Notes under the pieces: generated by a model
The model's input: only the letters and a program-made list of their open reading frames with translations
Database searches by the model: none
What the model was told of the DNA's origin: nothing
Shown here: positions 1 through 9,824 of the stretch, piece after piece
Numbering within the stretch: the first letter of the stretch is position 1
Layout of the letters: the number at the start of each line of letters is the position of its first letter
Assembly: GCF_000007305.1 (NCBI RefSeq)
Contig: NC_003413.1
Location: 1,173,318-1,237,317, forward strand
Length of the DNA stretch: 64,000 nucleotides
Direction of reading: 5' to 3'
Source of the DNA: Pyrococcus furiosus DSM 3638
Lineage (GTDB): Archaea > Methanobacteriota_B > Thermococci > Thermococcales > Thermococcaceae
Position numbers and translations under genes: made by a program

Positions 1-427
1 GAGCATAAGAAACTTCATCTGGATTGTTGGTCGTAAAAACTATAGGTGCTCCCGTTTTTCTTTTTATTAAAACACAAGCCTTAGCCGGGAGATTAAATCT
101 AAACCCATATAGAACCTGGCAGCTTAGAAAACCTTCTTCAATTTTGTAGTATTCTATGTCCTCGATCTTTACCCTTTTTCTAACCAATAGTCCGATTCTT
201 CCTTTGATCTTAATCCCTTCATCGTCGATTTTTATTGTTATTTTAGTGATATCAAGTGTCATTATTAGGGTTAGGGCAAACACGCCTCCTACAAAAAGGA
301 TAACTTGTTTTGGAATCTCTTCTCCAAGAACTGAAGTAGCGAATCCTATTATGAATATTGACATTAAAAAAGGGATGAGAGTGAGTGTCATTAGCAATTT
401 ACTTTCAATGCTTTCTTCATACTCCAT
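1..427 (-). CDS. Membrane protein with PH-like tail, partial (C-terminus outside window)
   Basis: The minus strand is open from an ATG at 427 to the window edge (142 codons). A GGGGAAGT ribosome binding site lies just upstream of the ATG. The N-terminus is acidic and is followed by two hydrophobic segments (about residues 11-28 and 37-54). The rest is a charged beta-rich stretch that resembles a bacterial-PH or YdbT-like membrane-anchored domain. I do not recognise a specific family. A plus-strand reading frame over the same DNA looks like a shadow. The gene is divergent from uraA and shares a short promoter region with it. Confidence 0.6.
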   Translation of the reverse strand, partial: MEYEESIESKLLMTLTLIPFLMSIFIIGFATSVLGEEIPKQVILFVGGVFALTLIMTLDITKITIKIDDEGIKIKGRIGLLVRKRVKIEDIEYYKIEEGFLSCQVLYGFRFNLPAKACVLIKRKTGAPIVFTTNNPDEVSYA

Positions 428-498
428 TTGTACTTCCCCTATAAAGCACTAAAAGAAAGTTTTTTAAAGGTTTTCTAACACACTTTGAGCGGGCTTTA

Positions 499-1782
499 AT
501 GGGTCCTGACATTAAGGTTAAAATAGATGAGAAAGTTGAACCAAAAAGAGCTATTCTCTTTGGGCTTCAGCACGTCCTTGCAATGTTTGGAGCAACAGTT
601 ACAGTTCCACTAGTAGTTGGAACCACAGTAGGGCTTTCGACAAGAGAGATAGCAACCATGATCCAGGCCGTTTTGTTGGCAATGGGAATTGCAACGATTC
701 TCCAAACCACAATTGGTTCGAGGTATCCAATAGTCCAAGGTTCAAGCTTTGCATTTATCCCAGGTTTGATAAGCATAGGGAAGAGCCTTGGAATGGCCGC
801 TACCCAGGGAGCCCTAATAGTTGGCGGAATAATAGAGGCTCTAGTTGGTGGGCTGGGAATAGTAGGGAAAATCAAAAAGCTCTTTACGCCCGTAGTTACA
901 GGAGTTACAATAATGCTTATAGGATTCTCTCTGGCTCACGTATCGGTAAAGTATTTCTTTAACTACTTCGCCGACCCATCTGGAGCGAGCATTCCAAGAG
1001 CAACAATCGTTGCTCTTATAACCTTTGGAACAACTGTGTACGTTGCTCTAAAAAGCAGAGGTACATTAAGGGCAATGCCCGTTATAGTTGGAGCATTTGT
1101 GGGATATTTAGTCAGCATCCCCCTGGGATTAGCAGATTTTCAGCTAGTAAAAGAGCTTCCAGTTGTCAGTGTTCCAAAGATATTCCCGTGGGGAACTCCA
1201 GTATTTGATGTGGGGGCAATTATAACTCTGCTCTTTGCATTCATGGTCAGCATTATAGAGAGCGTTGGAGATTATCATGCAATCTCAGCTATTGCAGAGG
1301 CTCCCATAACTAATAAGCACATAAATAGGGGAATAATGAGTGAAGGAATTGCATGTTCAATTGCTGGAGTATTGGGAGCATGTGGAACAACAAGCTATTC
1401 AGAGAACATAGGACTAGTGGCTCTTACAAAAGTTGCGAGTAGATACGTTGTCCAGGTTGGTGGGATTATACTCATTGTAATCTCTCTGTTCCCAAAATTT
1501 GCGGGATTGTTAGCTGCAATGCCTGCCCCAGTGCTTGGAGGTCTTACCCTTGCCCTTTATGGAATGATTAGCGTTACAGGGCTAAGGTTAATTAAGGAGA
1601 AAGTAGAACTAAATGACAGGAACACAATAATAATAGCAACGGCCTTAATTGCAGGACTTGGTGCTCCACAGCTTCCACCAGAGTTCTTGGAACACTTCCC
1701 ACAAATAATTGCAAGCATATTGGAGTCTGGAATGGCCGTTGGAGCTATAACGGCTATTGTGTTAGAGCAGGTGTTGAGGTGA
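499..1782 (+). CDS. uraA: Uracil permease (NCS2 family)
   Basis: This 427-residue polytopic membrane protein has NCS2/UraA hallmarks: the N-terminal phrase [18 protein letters not shown], the half-helix SSFAFIPGL near residue 76, the [10 protein letters not shown] stretch near 253 with the substrate-site acid, and TSYSENIGL near 298. The family takes up uracil by proton (or sodium) symport. An AT-rich TTTTTTAAAG element about 35 bases upstream fits a TATA box. The next gene, upp, starts 4 bases after its stop, so uptake and salvage are co-transcribed. Specificity is inferred from this pairing. Confidence 0.93.
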   Translation: MGPDIKVKIDEKVEPKRAILFGLQHVLAMFGATVTVPLVVGTTVGLSTREIATMIQAVLLAMGIATILQTTIGSRYPIVQGSSFAFIPGLISIGKSLGMAATQGALIVGGIIEALVGGLGIVGKIKKLFTPVVTGVTIMLIGFSLAHVSVKYFFNYFADPSGASIPRATIVALITFGTTVYVALKSRGTLRAMPVIVGAFVGYLVSIPLGLADFQLVKELPVVSVPKIFPWGTPVFDVGAIITLLFAFMVSIIESVGDYHAISAIAEAPITNKHINRGIMSEGIACSIAGVLGACGTTSYSENIGLVALTKVASRYVVQVGGIILIVISLFPKFAGLLAAMPAPVLGGLTLALYGMISVTGLRLIKEKVELNDRNTIIIATALIAGLGAPQLPPEFLEHFPQIIASILESGMAVGAITAIVLEQVLR

Positions 1783-1786
1783 TAAT

Positions 1787-2485
1787 ATGATTGAGGATAA
1801 GAGATGGGGTGGAGTTTATTCCTTTGAGGATTCTCCCTATATTATGGAAATACTAACGGAACTTAGAGACAAAGACACCGACAGTATAAAGTTCAGAAAA
1901 GGCCTTGTCAAGCTTGGAAGATACATGGGGTATGAGATCACAAAGACAATGGACGTAGAAAAGGTTAAGGTTGAGACTCCATTGGAAGAAACCGAGGGAA
2001 TAATAGTCAAAGATAGAAGGAATGTGGTAATAATAACAGTTCTGAGGGCGGCCATACCATTTATGGAAGGACTAATAAAAGTTTTTGAGCATGCAAGAGT
2101 TGGAATAGTCTCAGCTGCTAGAGGAAAACCTCCAAAGTTCGAAATCGAGATGAACTACATTAAGATTCCCCAGATAACTCCTGAGGATACCGTTATAGTG
2201 GCTGATCCGATGATAGCAACTGGCTCAACTTTACTAAGAGTTCTTGAGGAAGTTAAGAAATACGGAACTCCAAAGAGGACATTAGTTGTTGGAGTATTAG
2301 CTGCTCCAGAGGGAATTACAAGAATAAAAGAAAAATTCCCGGAGGTTGAAATTTTCGTCGCCAAGATAGACAGGGAATTAAATGATAAAGGTTATATTCT
2401 CCCAGGATTGGGGGATGCTGGAGACAGGGCTTTTGGAGAGCCAGTGAAAATCACTACCCTTCCTCAGGTTCACTATATAGAGTAA
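1787..2485 (+). CDS. upp: Uracil phosphoribosyltransferase
   Basis: The 232-residue enzyme converts uracil and PRPP to UMP and PPi in the pyrimidine salvage pathway. The PRPP loop [14 protein letters not shown] is near residues 132-145, and the C-terminal uracil-binding phrase [11 protein letters not shown] is intact. The GAGGTGAT ribosome binding site lies inside the end of uraA, four bases before the ATG, which suggests translational coupling. The 3' end overlaps the convergent oxidoreductase gene by 32 bases. Confidence 0.95.
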   Translation: MIEDKRWGGVYSFEDSPYIMEILTELRDKDTDSIKFRKGLVKLGRYMGYEITKTMDVEKVKVETPLEETEGIIVKDRRNVVIITVLRAAIPFMEGLIKVFEHARVGIVSAARGKPPKFEIEMNYIKIPQITPEDTVIVADPMIATGSTLLRVLEEVKKYGTPKRTLVVGVLAAPEGITRIKEKFPEVEIFVAKIDRELNDKGYILPGLGDAGDRAFGEPVKITTLPQVHYIE

Positions 2486-4379
2486 CATCAACCCATGTTG
2501 AGTGGAAAGCTGAGGCCTTTCCATACTCTTCTACTTTTTTGTCTGTTGTTAGGAAGTTAACGTTCCAGCCAAGGAGTGAAGGCCAGAAAGCTTTGTACAT
2601 GACAACAACTCCTCTTGGAACGTCCTCGGTTATCTTTGCCCTTGTTATTACCCTTCCATATTCATTGAAAACAATGACTTTATCCCCATCTTTTATTTTC
2701 CTCTCCTGGGCATCCTTGGGATTCATGTAAATTTTTTCATCTATTATCCCATAGGTATTGTGGTACTGGCTTGTTATTGTCATTCTATATGTGGGGCTTA
2801 GTAACCTTAGGGGGTATTTTCCTCTGAACTTCTTGTAAGTGGGGAAAGGAGACAGACCTCTCTTTACAGCTCTTTGGGAGTAAAACTCAATTTTTCCACT
2901 GGGAGTGGGCCAAACTCTTTCCTTTTGGGGAACTTTTACGAAGCCTTTCTCTTTTAGCTCTTCAAAACTAATACCATTAATTTCCAGGACTTTTTTAACG
3001 ACTTCTTCGTCATTTTCGTATATATATGGGTTATTAATACCGAGTTCCTTTGCAAGCAATCTCGTTACTTCACTGTTGCTTTTCCCAGGGCCTTTGGCCA
3101 CGGGCTCATTTAATAGCACATACCTATGATAATAGGAGTCAACTATGTCAAATCTTTCAAAGAATGTGTTGGCAGGTAAGACTACATCCGAGTATAAAGC
3201 GGTGTCTGTCATGAAGATGTCGTGGGTAACAACGAAAATATCTGCATTTTCAAGAGCCCTCCTTAATCTGTTCTGATTTGGATAACTAGCCAAAGGATTT
3301 GAATTATAGATGTAGAGGAATTTTATCTCTCCGCTCTCAATTGCTTCCGCGAGCTCCATTTGAGGTAGAGGATTCTCTGGCTCTGTTCTTAAGAACTTTC
3401 CTTCAGCATAGCTCTTATCTATTGTGACCATGTCATAAATGAAGCCAAACTTGTGGCCTACAAGAGCTGGAAGAAGGGAGACTGCTCTAACACCCTCTCC
3501 TCCAGCCAGTGATCTTTGGAATCCATATCCTATGTGAATTATCCCTCTCTTCTCCCAAAATTCCTGAGCAAATTCAAATATCTTCTCAACCTCAATTCCT
3601 GTTTCTTTACTTATGTAATCAAGGGATAATGTTTTTATGTAATTCTTGAATTCTTCAAATCCATACACGTTTTCTTTCACGAATTCTTTGTCGTACCATC
3701 CATTCTCTATCATAACTTTTGCGATACCCAGTGCAAATAAAACATCAGTGTCTGGCTTAATTTGGAAGAACTTAGAACTCCTCTTTGCAGTTTCAGTTCT
3801 AATAACATCAACCGTCCAAATTTCTACGTTGTTCCTCTTGGCAAGCATAAAGCCATGGAGATTAGTCCAAAATGCATTTATGCCCCAATAAACAATTAAC
3901 TTATGATTGGGAATTTCTTCGGGATCAAGGCCAACAGCTGTTCCATAGACATCTTTCAATGCCTCTTGACCAGCTCTATCGCAAATTCCGCTTTCAATTG
4001 TCCTTGCATTTAAATAGTGAAATAACCTCAGTGGGAAGTTGTAGTTAACAACTCCTCTATCTCCAGCGTATCTGTATACAAGGATGCTCTCACTTCCGAA
4101 TTTTTCTATTGTCTCTTTCAGCTTTTTGGCCACAAGTTTAATTGCTTCCTCCCAAGAAACTTCTGCAAAGTTGTTCTCTCCTCTTTTCCCTTTTCTAATC
4201 AGGGGAGTTTTTAACCTTTCAGGAGAGTGAAACCACTTTGGCAACAAGGCTCCTTTTGGGCATAGAAATCCTCTTGTTATTGGATGCTTCGGATTGCCTT
4301 TTACAGTTAGTTTACCGTTCTTAAACTCGCTTATAATTGCACATGTATCATAGCAGTCTCTCATGCAAGCTGAGAACAT
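2454..4379 (-). CDS. Molybdopterin/tungstopterin oxidoreductase (DMSO reductase superfamily)
   Basis: The protein has 641 residues. An N-terminal [4Fe-4S] motif (Cys5, Cys9, Cys13, Cys40) is followed by the bis-PGD enzyme fold, and the C-terminal cap has the [16 protein letters not shown] phrase typical of the cofactor-binding domain. Cys133 in GICDRAG is a plausible metal ligand. No twin-arginine signal is present, so the enzyme is probably cytoplasmic. The length and single cluster resemble the short formate dehydrogenase / polysulfide-thiosulfate reductase branch, but the substrate cannot be read from sequence. In Pyrococcus the metal may be tungsten. Two small genes lie immediately upstream on the same strand. 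Confidence 0.85.
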   Translation of the reverse strand: MFSACMRDCYDTCAIISEFKNGKLTVKGNPKHPITRGFLCPKGALLPKWFHSPERLKTPLIRKGKRGENNFAEVSWEEAIKLVAKKLKETIEKFGSESILVYRYAGDRGVVNYNFPLRLFHYLNARTIESGICDRAGQEALKDVYGTAVGLDPEEIPNHKLIVYWGINAFWTNLHGFMLAKRNNVEIWTVDVIRTETAKRSSKFFQIKPDTDVLFALGIAKVMIENGWYDKEFVKENVYGFEEFKNYIKTLSLDYISKETGIEVEKIFEFAQEFWEKRGIIHIGYGFQRSLAGGEGVRAVSLLPALVGHKFGFIYDMVTIDKSYAEGKFLRTEPENPLPQMELAEAIESGEIKFLYIYNSNPLASYPNQNRLRRALENADIFVVTHDIFMTDTALYSDVVLPANTFFERFDIVDSYYHRYVLLNEPVAKGPGKSNSEVTRLLAKELGINNPYIYENDEEVVKKVLEINGISFEELKEKGFVKVPQKERVWPTPSGKIEFYSQRAVKRGLSPFPTYKKFRGKYPLRLLSPTYRMTITSQYHNTYGIIDEKIYMNPKDAQERKIKDGDKVIVFNEYGRVITRAKITEDVPRGVVVMYKAFWPSLLGWNVNFLTTDKKVEEYGKASAFHSTWVDVTLYSEPEEG

Positions 4380-4394
4380 TTTTCTTCTCCCTCT

Positions 4395-4682
4395 CTAATC
4401 TCTGCCTTGATCTTCTAAAATGTATCGAACTACATATCTACCTTTTTCAAAGTCCTCTTCACTCTCTAACACTTCTACAGGCCTAATTTTAATTCCGAAA
4501 TCTAGGGCTTCCCATTTAATGTCGTCAAAATAATCATAGAGCCCACACGTTTTACAGAAAGTACCCTTGAATTCAATAATAACTTCTTTTCCCTTTATTT
4601 CTTTGATTTCAGCCTGTGCTTCACTTCCATGTAATCTATTGAATTCCTTAATTACATAATTAAGTTTTTCTTTAACGCTCAC
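4395..4682 (-). CDS. Small CxxC protein, oxidoreductase operon
   Basis: The 95-residue soluble protein starts at GTG 4682, two bases after the stop of the upstream gene, behind a very strong AGGAGGTGAT site. A central FCKTCGLYDYFDD phrase carries a CxxC pair that could bind metal or act as a thiol pair. I do not recognise the family. It lies between a small protein gene and the Mo/W oxidoreductase, with about 15 bases on the oxidoreductase side. A role as accessory or electron-transfer partner is inferred from position only. Confidence 0.7.
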   Translation of the reverse strand: MSVKEKLNYVIKEFNRLHGSEAQAEIKEIKGKEVIIEFKGTFCKTCGLYDYFDDIKWEALDFGIKIRPVEVLESEEDFEKGRYVVRYILEDQGRD

Positions 4683-4684
4683 TT

Positions 4685-4963
4685 TTAATCACCTCCTAGG
4701 TAGTCTAGAGTCTCTTCAACAAACTCCTCAAATGCTTCTTCACTAACCTCTTCAAGTCTTAAAGAGAACTTCTTTCCAAAGTGCCACCTAATAGCTAGGG
4801 GTCCTTTGTTGCTCTCAATTATTAACAGTCCAAAAGGCAAATCTCCTGCCCAATGATGCCTATAAAAGCTAACCTCAATTCCAAATTCTTTTAGGTTCTC
4901 CATTATTAGAGAGGGTATCTCGTGAATAGTGGCGTTAACTTCGGCAAACCCAATTATGGGCAT
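4685..4963 (-). CDS. Conserved small hypothetical protein, oxidoreductase operon
   Basis: The 92-residue acidic protein has no cysteines, membrane segment or family I recognise. I chose ATG 4963 because CTAAGGTGG lies just upstream of it; a longer frame from 5005 has no ribosome binding site. It is the first gene of a three-gene minus-strand unit that ends in the Mo/W oxidoreductase. The operon is divergent from proline dehydrogenase, with about 170 bases between starts. Function unknown. Confidence 0.65.
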   Translation of the reverse strand: MPIIGFAEVNATIHEIPSLIMENLKEFGIEVSFYRHHWAGDLPFGLLIIESNKGPLAIRWHFGKKFSLRLEEVSEEAFEEFVEETLDYLGGD

Positions 4964-5136
4964 TTTTAACCACCTTAGTTTCACTTTTATCATTAGATTA
5001 TTCATATTTCGAACCTTTATAGGCCTTTCTGAAGCGTTAAAATTGAAAAAATTTTCATTAATTATATTCCAATTTCTTTATAAGACATTTCTCGAAATAT
5101 TTGCTTGGAATAAATTATTTCAAAGAGGTGAGAAAC

Positions 5137-6606
5137 TTGAGGCCACTAGACTTAACGGAAAAGAAGAAGAAAAAAGTTAGGATATATTTCGAAGGGAAGG
5201 AACTGGAAGCCTATGAAGGAGAAAAATTGCCCGTTGCACTATTGGCCAATGGAATATACTGGCTAACAACAAGCCTAGAAGGAAGAAAAAGGGGGGCATT
5301 TACCTTTGGTCCAGTCCCAATGATCATAAATGGAGTAAAGGGTGTCGATGCTAGGAAAACAAAGGTTAAAGATGGAATGAAAGTACAAAGACAAACCTAC
5401 GGTGATTTTCACGAAGAACCACTTCCACAGGATGGAGAAGTAAAACAAGTTGTGGTTGATGTTTTAGTAATTGGCGGTGGCCCCGCAGGGCTGGGAGCTG
5501 TTCTTGAGATGCAGGAACACCTAAACGTTGCACTAGTTGAGGAGAAAGGCTGGTTAGGTGGGGATATGTTTTTAAAGACTTCAACAGCGGAGGGCTTTGA
5601 AGAAAGCTCAAGAAAAGTCGTTGATAAGCTCGCTAAAGAAGTTAAAGCTAATGTATATCTTGGCACAGTTGCCCTGGGAGTTTTTGATAAAGGGGAATAC
5701 TTTCTAGTTCCAGCAACTAAAGGAAATAATCTAATAGAATTTCTGGCTAAAAGGGTAGTTTTAGCTACTGGTGCGGTGGATAACATAATGCTCTTTGAAA
5801 ACAACGACATGCCTGGGGTCTTTAGGCGTGATTTTGCGCTTGAGGTAATGAACGTTTGGGAAGTAGCTCCAGGTTGGAATGTAGCTGTTACTGGAAGTAA
5901 GGCGGAGGAAGTAATATATGAACTCGAGAGATGGGGAATTGATTACGTAGAGGTGCCCTCTGTAAAAAGGGTTGAAGGGAAAGAGAAGGTTGAGAAGGTT
6001 ATTGACTTCAATGGAAATGAGTACAAGGTTGATGCAATAATATTTGCTGATGGTAAAAGGCCTGACATAAATCCCATTACCCAGGCAGGAGGAAAATTAC
6101 ACTTTAGGAGGGGATATTATAGGCCCGTTGTAAATGAATATAACCAGATTAGAGAGGGGGTATATGTAGCAGGCAGTGCAGTGACGATAAAGCCCCACTA
6201 TACAAATTACCTGGAAGGAAGGCTAGTTGGAGCATATATTCTTAGGGAATTTGGAATAGATTCAGAACCATGCATATACAAAGAAAAGCTTAAGGAATTT
6301 GAACCTGAAGCTCTTCCTGTGCCAAAAATCCCAATAAACAAGCTGAACTTGGATGACGTCCAGATATGTGGATGTGATGTCTCCTTAAGAAAGGTATATG
6401 ATGTAGTCGAAAAGGGCATAACAGATCTTCAAATAATTAAAAGGTTAACCCATCTAGCTATGGGCTTTTGCCAGGGACGTTTCTGCCTCTTCAATGGGGC
6501 AGCAGTTGTTTCCCAGGTTACGGGAATTAAGCTAGGTGAAATAGACCTACCTGTGGCAAGGCCCCCAATAAAAACCGTAAAGTTAGGAATTCTATCTAGG
6601 AGGTGA
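5137..6606 (+). CDS. L-proline dehydrogenase PDH1 alpha subunit (FAD/ATP-type oxidoreductase)
   Basis: The 489-residue protein is translated from TTG 5137 behind GAGGTGA; an upstream in-frame TTG at 5101 has no such site. In order it has a beta-grasp N-terminus like Fer2_4 but without the cluster cysteines, a dinucleotide fold (VLVIGGGPAGLGAV near residue 110), a second degenerate Rossmann segment (NVAVTGSKAEEV), and a C-terminal BFD-like domain with CGCD and CQGRFC cysteines for an Fe-S site. This is the alpha subunit of the archaeal PDH1 alpha4-beta4 dye-linked proline dehydrogenase, related to sarcosine oxidase alpha and HcnB. Its stop codon lies in the ribosome binding site of the beta gene. 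Confidence 0.88.
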   Translation: MRPLDLTEKKKKKVRIYFEGKELEAYEGEKLPVALLANGIYWLTTSLEGRKRGAFTFGPVPMIINGVKGVDARKTKVKDGMKVQRQTYGDFHEEPLPQDGEVKQVVVDVLVIGGGPAGLGAVLEMQEHLNVALVEEKGWLGGDMFLKTSTAEGFEESSRKVVDKLAKEVKANVYLGTVALGVFDKGEYFLVPATKGNNLIEFLAKRVVLATGAVDNIMLFENNDMPGVFRRDFALEVMNVWEVAPGWNVAVTGSKAEEVIYELERWGIDYVEVPSVKRVEGKEKVEKVIDFNGNEYKVDAIIFADGKRPDINPITQAGGKLHFRRGYYRPVVNEYNQIREGVYVAGSAVTIKPHYTNYLEGRLVGAYILREFGIDSEPCIYKEKLKEFEPEALPVPKIPINKLNLDDVQICGCDVSLRKVYDVVEKGITDLQIIKRLTHLAMGFCQGRFCLFNGAAVVSQVTGIKLGEIDLPVARPPIKTVKLGILSRR

Positions 6607-6611
6607 GAGGG

Positions 6612-7760
6612 ATGATTCCAGAAAAAAGTGAAATTGTCGTGATTGGTGGGGGTATTGTTGGAGTTACGATAGCTCATGAGCTCGCTAAGAGAGGAGAAGA
6701 AGTTACCCTCGTTGAGAAGAGGTTCATTGGTTCTGGCTCAACTTTTAGATGTGGAACGGGAATTAGACAGCAATTTAACGATGAAGCAAACGTTCAAGTT
6801 ATGAAGCGCTCTGTAGAGCTTTGGAAGAAGTACAGTGAAGAATATGGTTTTAAGTTCGAGCAAACAGGTTACCTCTTCTTATTGTATGATGATGAGGAAG
6901 TTGAGATATTTAAGCAAAACATAAAGATCCAGAACAAATTTGGAGTTCCTACTAGGTTGATAACCCCAGAAGAGGCGAAGGAGATAGTTCCACTCTTGGA
7001 TATAAGCGAAGTAATCGCAGCTTCGTGGAATCCAACGGATGGAAAAGCAGATCCGTTTCACTCTACAACGGCCTTTGCACTTAAGGCAAAGGAGTATGGT
7101 GCAAAAATACTTGAATACACGGAGGTAAAGGGATTTATCATCGAAAATAATGAGATTAAGGGAGTAAAAACAAATAGAGGGGTAATAAAGACGGGGATTG
7201 TTGTAAACGCAACTAATGCATGGGCAAAGTTGATAAATGCTATGGCTGGTATTAAAACTTCCATTCCAATTGAGCCCTACAAGCATCAAGCAGTGATAAC
7301 CCAACCGATTAAAAGAGGAACTATAAAGCCGATGGTCATATCTTTCAAGTATGGTCACGCTTATTTAACACAAACTGCGCATGGAGGGATTATAGGAGGA
7401 GTTGGTTATGAAGTGGGGCCAACATATGACTTGACTCCAACTTATGAGTTTCTAAGAGAAGTTAGCTACTATTTCTCAAAGATAATACCAGCTCTAAAGA
7501 ATCTACTAATCCTAAGAACCTGGGCAGGTTATTACGCAAAAACTCCCGACAGTAACCCAGCTATCGGGAAAGTTGAAGGTGTAAGTGATTATTACATCGC
7601 TGCAGGATTTTCAGGGCATGGATTTATGATGGCTCCAGCGGTAGCTGAGATGGTTGCTGATTTAATCACAAAAGGTAAGACAGAACTTCCAGTAGAGTGG
7701 TACGATCCTCACAGATTTGAAAGGGGAGAATTAAGAACTGTTGCTCTTCAAATGGGTTGA
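6612..7760 (+). CDS. L-proline dehydrogenase PDH1 beta subunit (catalytic, FAD)
   Basis: The 382-residue DAO-family flavoprotein oxidises L-proline to pyrroline-5-carboxylate. The FAD motif VIGGGIVGVTIAHELAKRG is at the N-terminus, the flavin-contact segment STFRCGTGIRQQF is near residue 41, and the C-terminal GFSGHGFMMAPAVAEM seals the flavin. ATG 6612 is preferred to GTG 6603 because AGGAGGTGA (6599-6606) is correctly spaced for it. It is coupled to the alpha gene. Older annotations call this pair sarcosine oxidase; the fused Fe-S alpha subunit next door favours PDH1. Confidence 0.9.
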   Translation: MIPEKSEIVVIGGGIVGVTIAHELAKRGEEVTLVEKRFIGSGSTFRCGTGIRQQFNDEANVQVMKRSVELWKKYSEEYGFKFEQTGYLFLLYDDEEVEIFKQNIKIQNKFGVPTRLITPEEAKEIVPLLDISEVIAASWNPTDGKADPFHSTTAFALKAKEYGAKILEYTEVKGFIIENNEIKGVKTNRGVIKTGIVVNATNAWAKLINAMAGIKTSIPIEPYKHQAVITQPIKRGTIKPMVISFKYGHAYLTQTAHGGIIGGVGYEVGPTYDLTPTYEFLREVSYYFSKIIPALKNLLILRTWAGYYAKTPDSNPAIGKVEGVSDYYIAAGFSGHGFMMAPAVAEMVADLITKGKTELPVEWYDPHRFERGELRTVALQMG

Positions 7761-7762
7761 AA

Positions 7763-7796
7763 TCTTCTTTCTTTTAGTTTTTAGCTTCTTTTTTGA
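7763..7796 (+). terminator. T-rich terminator after proline dehydrogenase
   Basis: Directly after the beta-subunit stop there are several oligo-T runs, including TTTCTTTTAGTTTTT and a later run of six Ts, without a strong hairpin. This is the usual form of a Thermococcales transcription terminator. Confidence 0.5.
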
Positions 7797-8822
7797 TAGC
7801 AGGCTCATGAAAGATCATTAGTTATATTATCCTAGGAGTGATGCTGTGGAATAATTTCAATGTCAAAAAATTTTTAAGTATGTGTGTAATTTTTTGAGAG
7901 TGGGTGATAATGTGTCAGTACTGAATATAGCGATTAAAGAATTCGAGATAAGCATTAGAACAAAAAGATTCTACGTTATTTTAGGAATATTTTTAGTAAT
8001 TGCAGTGGTATTCATAAGTCAGCTGAACTCAATAATGAACACACTTGGCTTTGAGTTCAAGACTCCATTTCAGCAACTCTTCCTCACGTCATTTTCCACT
8101 GCTTACGTTTATGGTGTAACGTTACTTTCCCTTCTCTTGGCTTCAACAGCTATAAATTCTGAGATAAAACAAGGCACAATTAAAGTTCTTGGAGCTAAGC
8201 CTATTTATAGGGACACGATAATCTTTGGAAAACTTCTGGGAGGGGCTATAACTATTGCTGTAACCGTGGGACTCTTTTATGTCTTTATGATAGGAATTGC
8301 GCTCGTATTTGGTGCTGGAGTAACTGGATATGATATCAGCAGGCTTCTCGCAATTTATCCAATTACAATACTCTATGGAGTGGCACTTTACGCATTAGGT
8401 ATTCTTCTATCGGTAATAATGAGAAATCCAACTAATAGTCTGCTTGCTGGGATATTTGTTTTCATAATATTTGTCTTTGTAATCCCGATAGTTGCCTCAA
8501 TAGTGGCCTTTGCTACAGCAGGAACGCCACCAAGCTTAATCGTTGAATACGAGAACAATACGCCTGTTTTTACTCAAAACAGAGAGTTTCAGGAGTGGAT
8601 AAACAGGTATTATTCAACTTATTCTAAAATCATCATTTTATCTCTTCCTACGGATTTTGGGGAAATATGTAGCCTTATATATGGTTCAAAGGCTGGAGAG
8701 GACATCTTAGGAAGTTTGACATTTTTAGGGGGAAGTGAAGAAAGTGTTAGCATAGTTGAGGATAGAAGCATTATCGAGGGAATAATTCTAGGCCTCCCCG
8801 ACTTAATTCCGATAATAGTTAC

Positions 8823-8841
8823 ATTGTTTACCCTAGTTCCC
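8823..8841. repeat. Target duplication plus left inverted repeat of the IS element
   Basis: ATTGTTT (8823-8829) is the first copy of the target-site duplication. ACCCTAGTTCCC (8830-8841) is the left terminal inverted repeat. Confidence 0.88.
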
Positions 8842-9761
8842 ACCACCTGTGAAGTTGTATAATCTGTCCAGATTCACGGCCAGAATCGCCCCTAAAATCC
8901 TGACAGCTAACCCCCTCAAACTAACACTCCTGCTCGGCCTCAGAAGAAACTCAGAAAACTTCGAAAACAAAGTCTCAATCCTCCTGCGAAAGTCAGACAA
9001 GTACTTGTAAAACTTCTTCTCCTCCAGATTACTAATCTGATTCCCCCGCTTTACTGGCGTGTAAACAACGCCAAACCTCAGAAATTCCTCCTCGAGCCCC
9101 CTGCTAACATACCCCTTATCCAAAAACAGAAAACAGCCAGAAAACTCCTCAACAATCACCCAGAACTTTTCCCGGACAACACTCACATCATGCTTATTCG
9201 CCGGATCAACAGACAGTAAAGCCAGCAAATTTCCATCAGAGTAACAGGTCAGCTTGTACCCATAGTAAAACTTTTTTTAGAGGGAACAAACCCAACTGCG
9301 GGCTTTTCAGAGATGACTTCTGAAGAACCCTCCTTATCCTTCCTGTTTTTTCTGGCCAACTCCTTGGTCTGAATGGGCTTTGAGTCCAGTATTCTAACGT
9401 ATTCTCTGGCGTGTTTTTTGAATAATTCTTCCTGCGCTAGGAGCAGGAGTTTTTCGTGCCTGTTCAAGCGTTCTGTTAGTTTGTTGTACCTGATTTTGGG
9501 GAACAGCTTCATTTCTTCGATTAGGACTCTGTAAGCGTGCTTGTAAACTCCGTTAAAGTGCAAGTGTGCTAGTATTGCGAAGGTTATCAGGTCGTAGAGG
9601 CTGATTACTTCCCTGCGAGTGTTTTTCGGGTAGTGTTTGCTGATTATCGGATAGATTTCGGATTTTATGATCAGGATTTTCCTTTGAAAGCTCAATACAA
9701 CCACCAATCAACCAAAAGACTTAAGTGCTTATAACTCTAACGATCTAATGGGAACTAGGGT
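8830..9761 (-). mobile_element. IS982-family insertion sequence, 932 bp
   Basis: The element is bounded by perfect 12-base inverted repeats, ACCCTAGTTCCC and GGGAACTAGGGT, and flanked by 7-base direct repeats ATTGTTT. It carries one minus-strand DDE transposase gene that almost fills it. Terminal ACC, size and transposase type all fit IS982; a P. furiosus ISPfu3-like identity is likely but not checked. It disrupts the ABC permease gene in opposite orientation. Confidence 0.92.
8833..9707 (-). pseudogene. IS982-family transposase, frame broken at an A7 run
   Basis: The N-terminal part (9707-9249) ends with the first DDE aspartate region DSKPIQTKELARKN. The C-terminal part (ending 8833) has LFLDKGYVS and the RRRIETLFSKF glutamate region. 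The frames join at minus-strand TCT AAA AAA AGT (T run at 9272-9278). A -1 slip, or one extra A, gives KKKFYYGYKLTCYSDG and one continuous protein of about 291 residues, the normal IS982 length. This may be a single-base deletion, or productive -1 frameshifting on A AAA AAG. The exact start (TTG 9707 or a later TTG) is uncertain. Confidence 0.82.
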
Positions 9762-9768
9762 ATTGTTT
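9750..9768. repeat. Right inverted repeat plus target duplication of the IS element
   Basis: GGGAACTAGGGT (9750-9761) is the exact inverse of the left end. ATTGTTT (9762-9768) is the second target copy. Confidence 0.88.
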
Positions 9769-9824
9769 ATTTCCCTATTCCTAAGCTACCTAAAGTTCAT
9801 TAAGCTAGATCTGAGGTGATAGAA

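Larger units (their letters stand above)
7912..9819 (+). pseudogene. ABC-2 type permease interrupted by IS982-family element
   Basis: The 5' part (7912-8829, 306 codons from a GTG behind GGTGAT) encodes a six-helix ABC-2 permease resembling the downstream permease at 12951. At 8830 an insertion sequence begins. Removing 8830-9768 (element plus one copy of its 7-base target duplication) rejoins TTG TTT to ATT TCC at 9769 and continues for 16 residues (ISLFLSYLKFIKLDLR) to TGA 9817-9819. That end matches the SIAYVRFLTRDLR end of the sister permease. The ancestral protein was therefore 322 residues. The present truncated product instead runs into the element and stops at 8862. Confidence 0.9.

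Noticed and set aside
156-452. Plus-strand 98-codon frame at the window start
   Set aside because: The minus strand holds a frame with a good ribosome binding site and two membrane helices that runs to the window edge; the plus frame is its shadow.
6879-7358. Minus-strand 159-codon frame inside the proline dehydrogenase beta gene
   Set aside because: It lies opposite a conserved flavoprotein, has no ribosome binding site and a low-complexity Tyr/Leu-rich content; a shadow frame.
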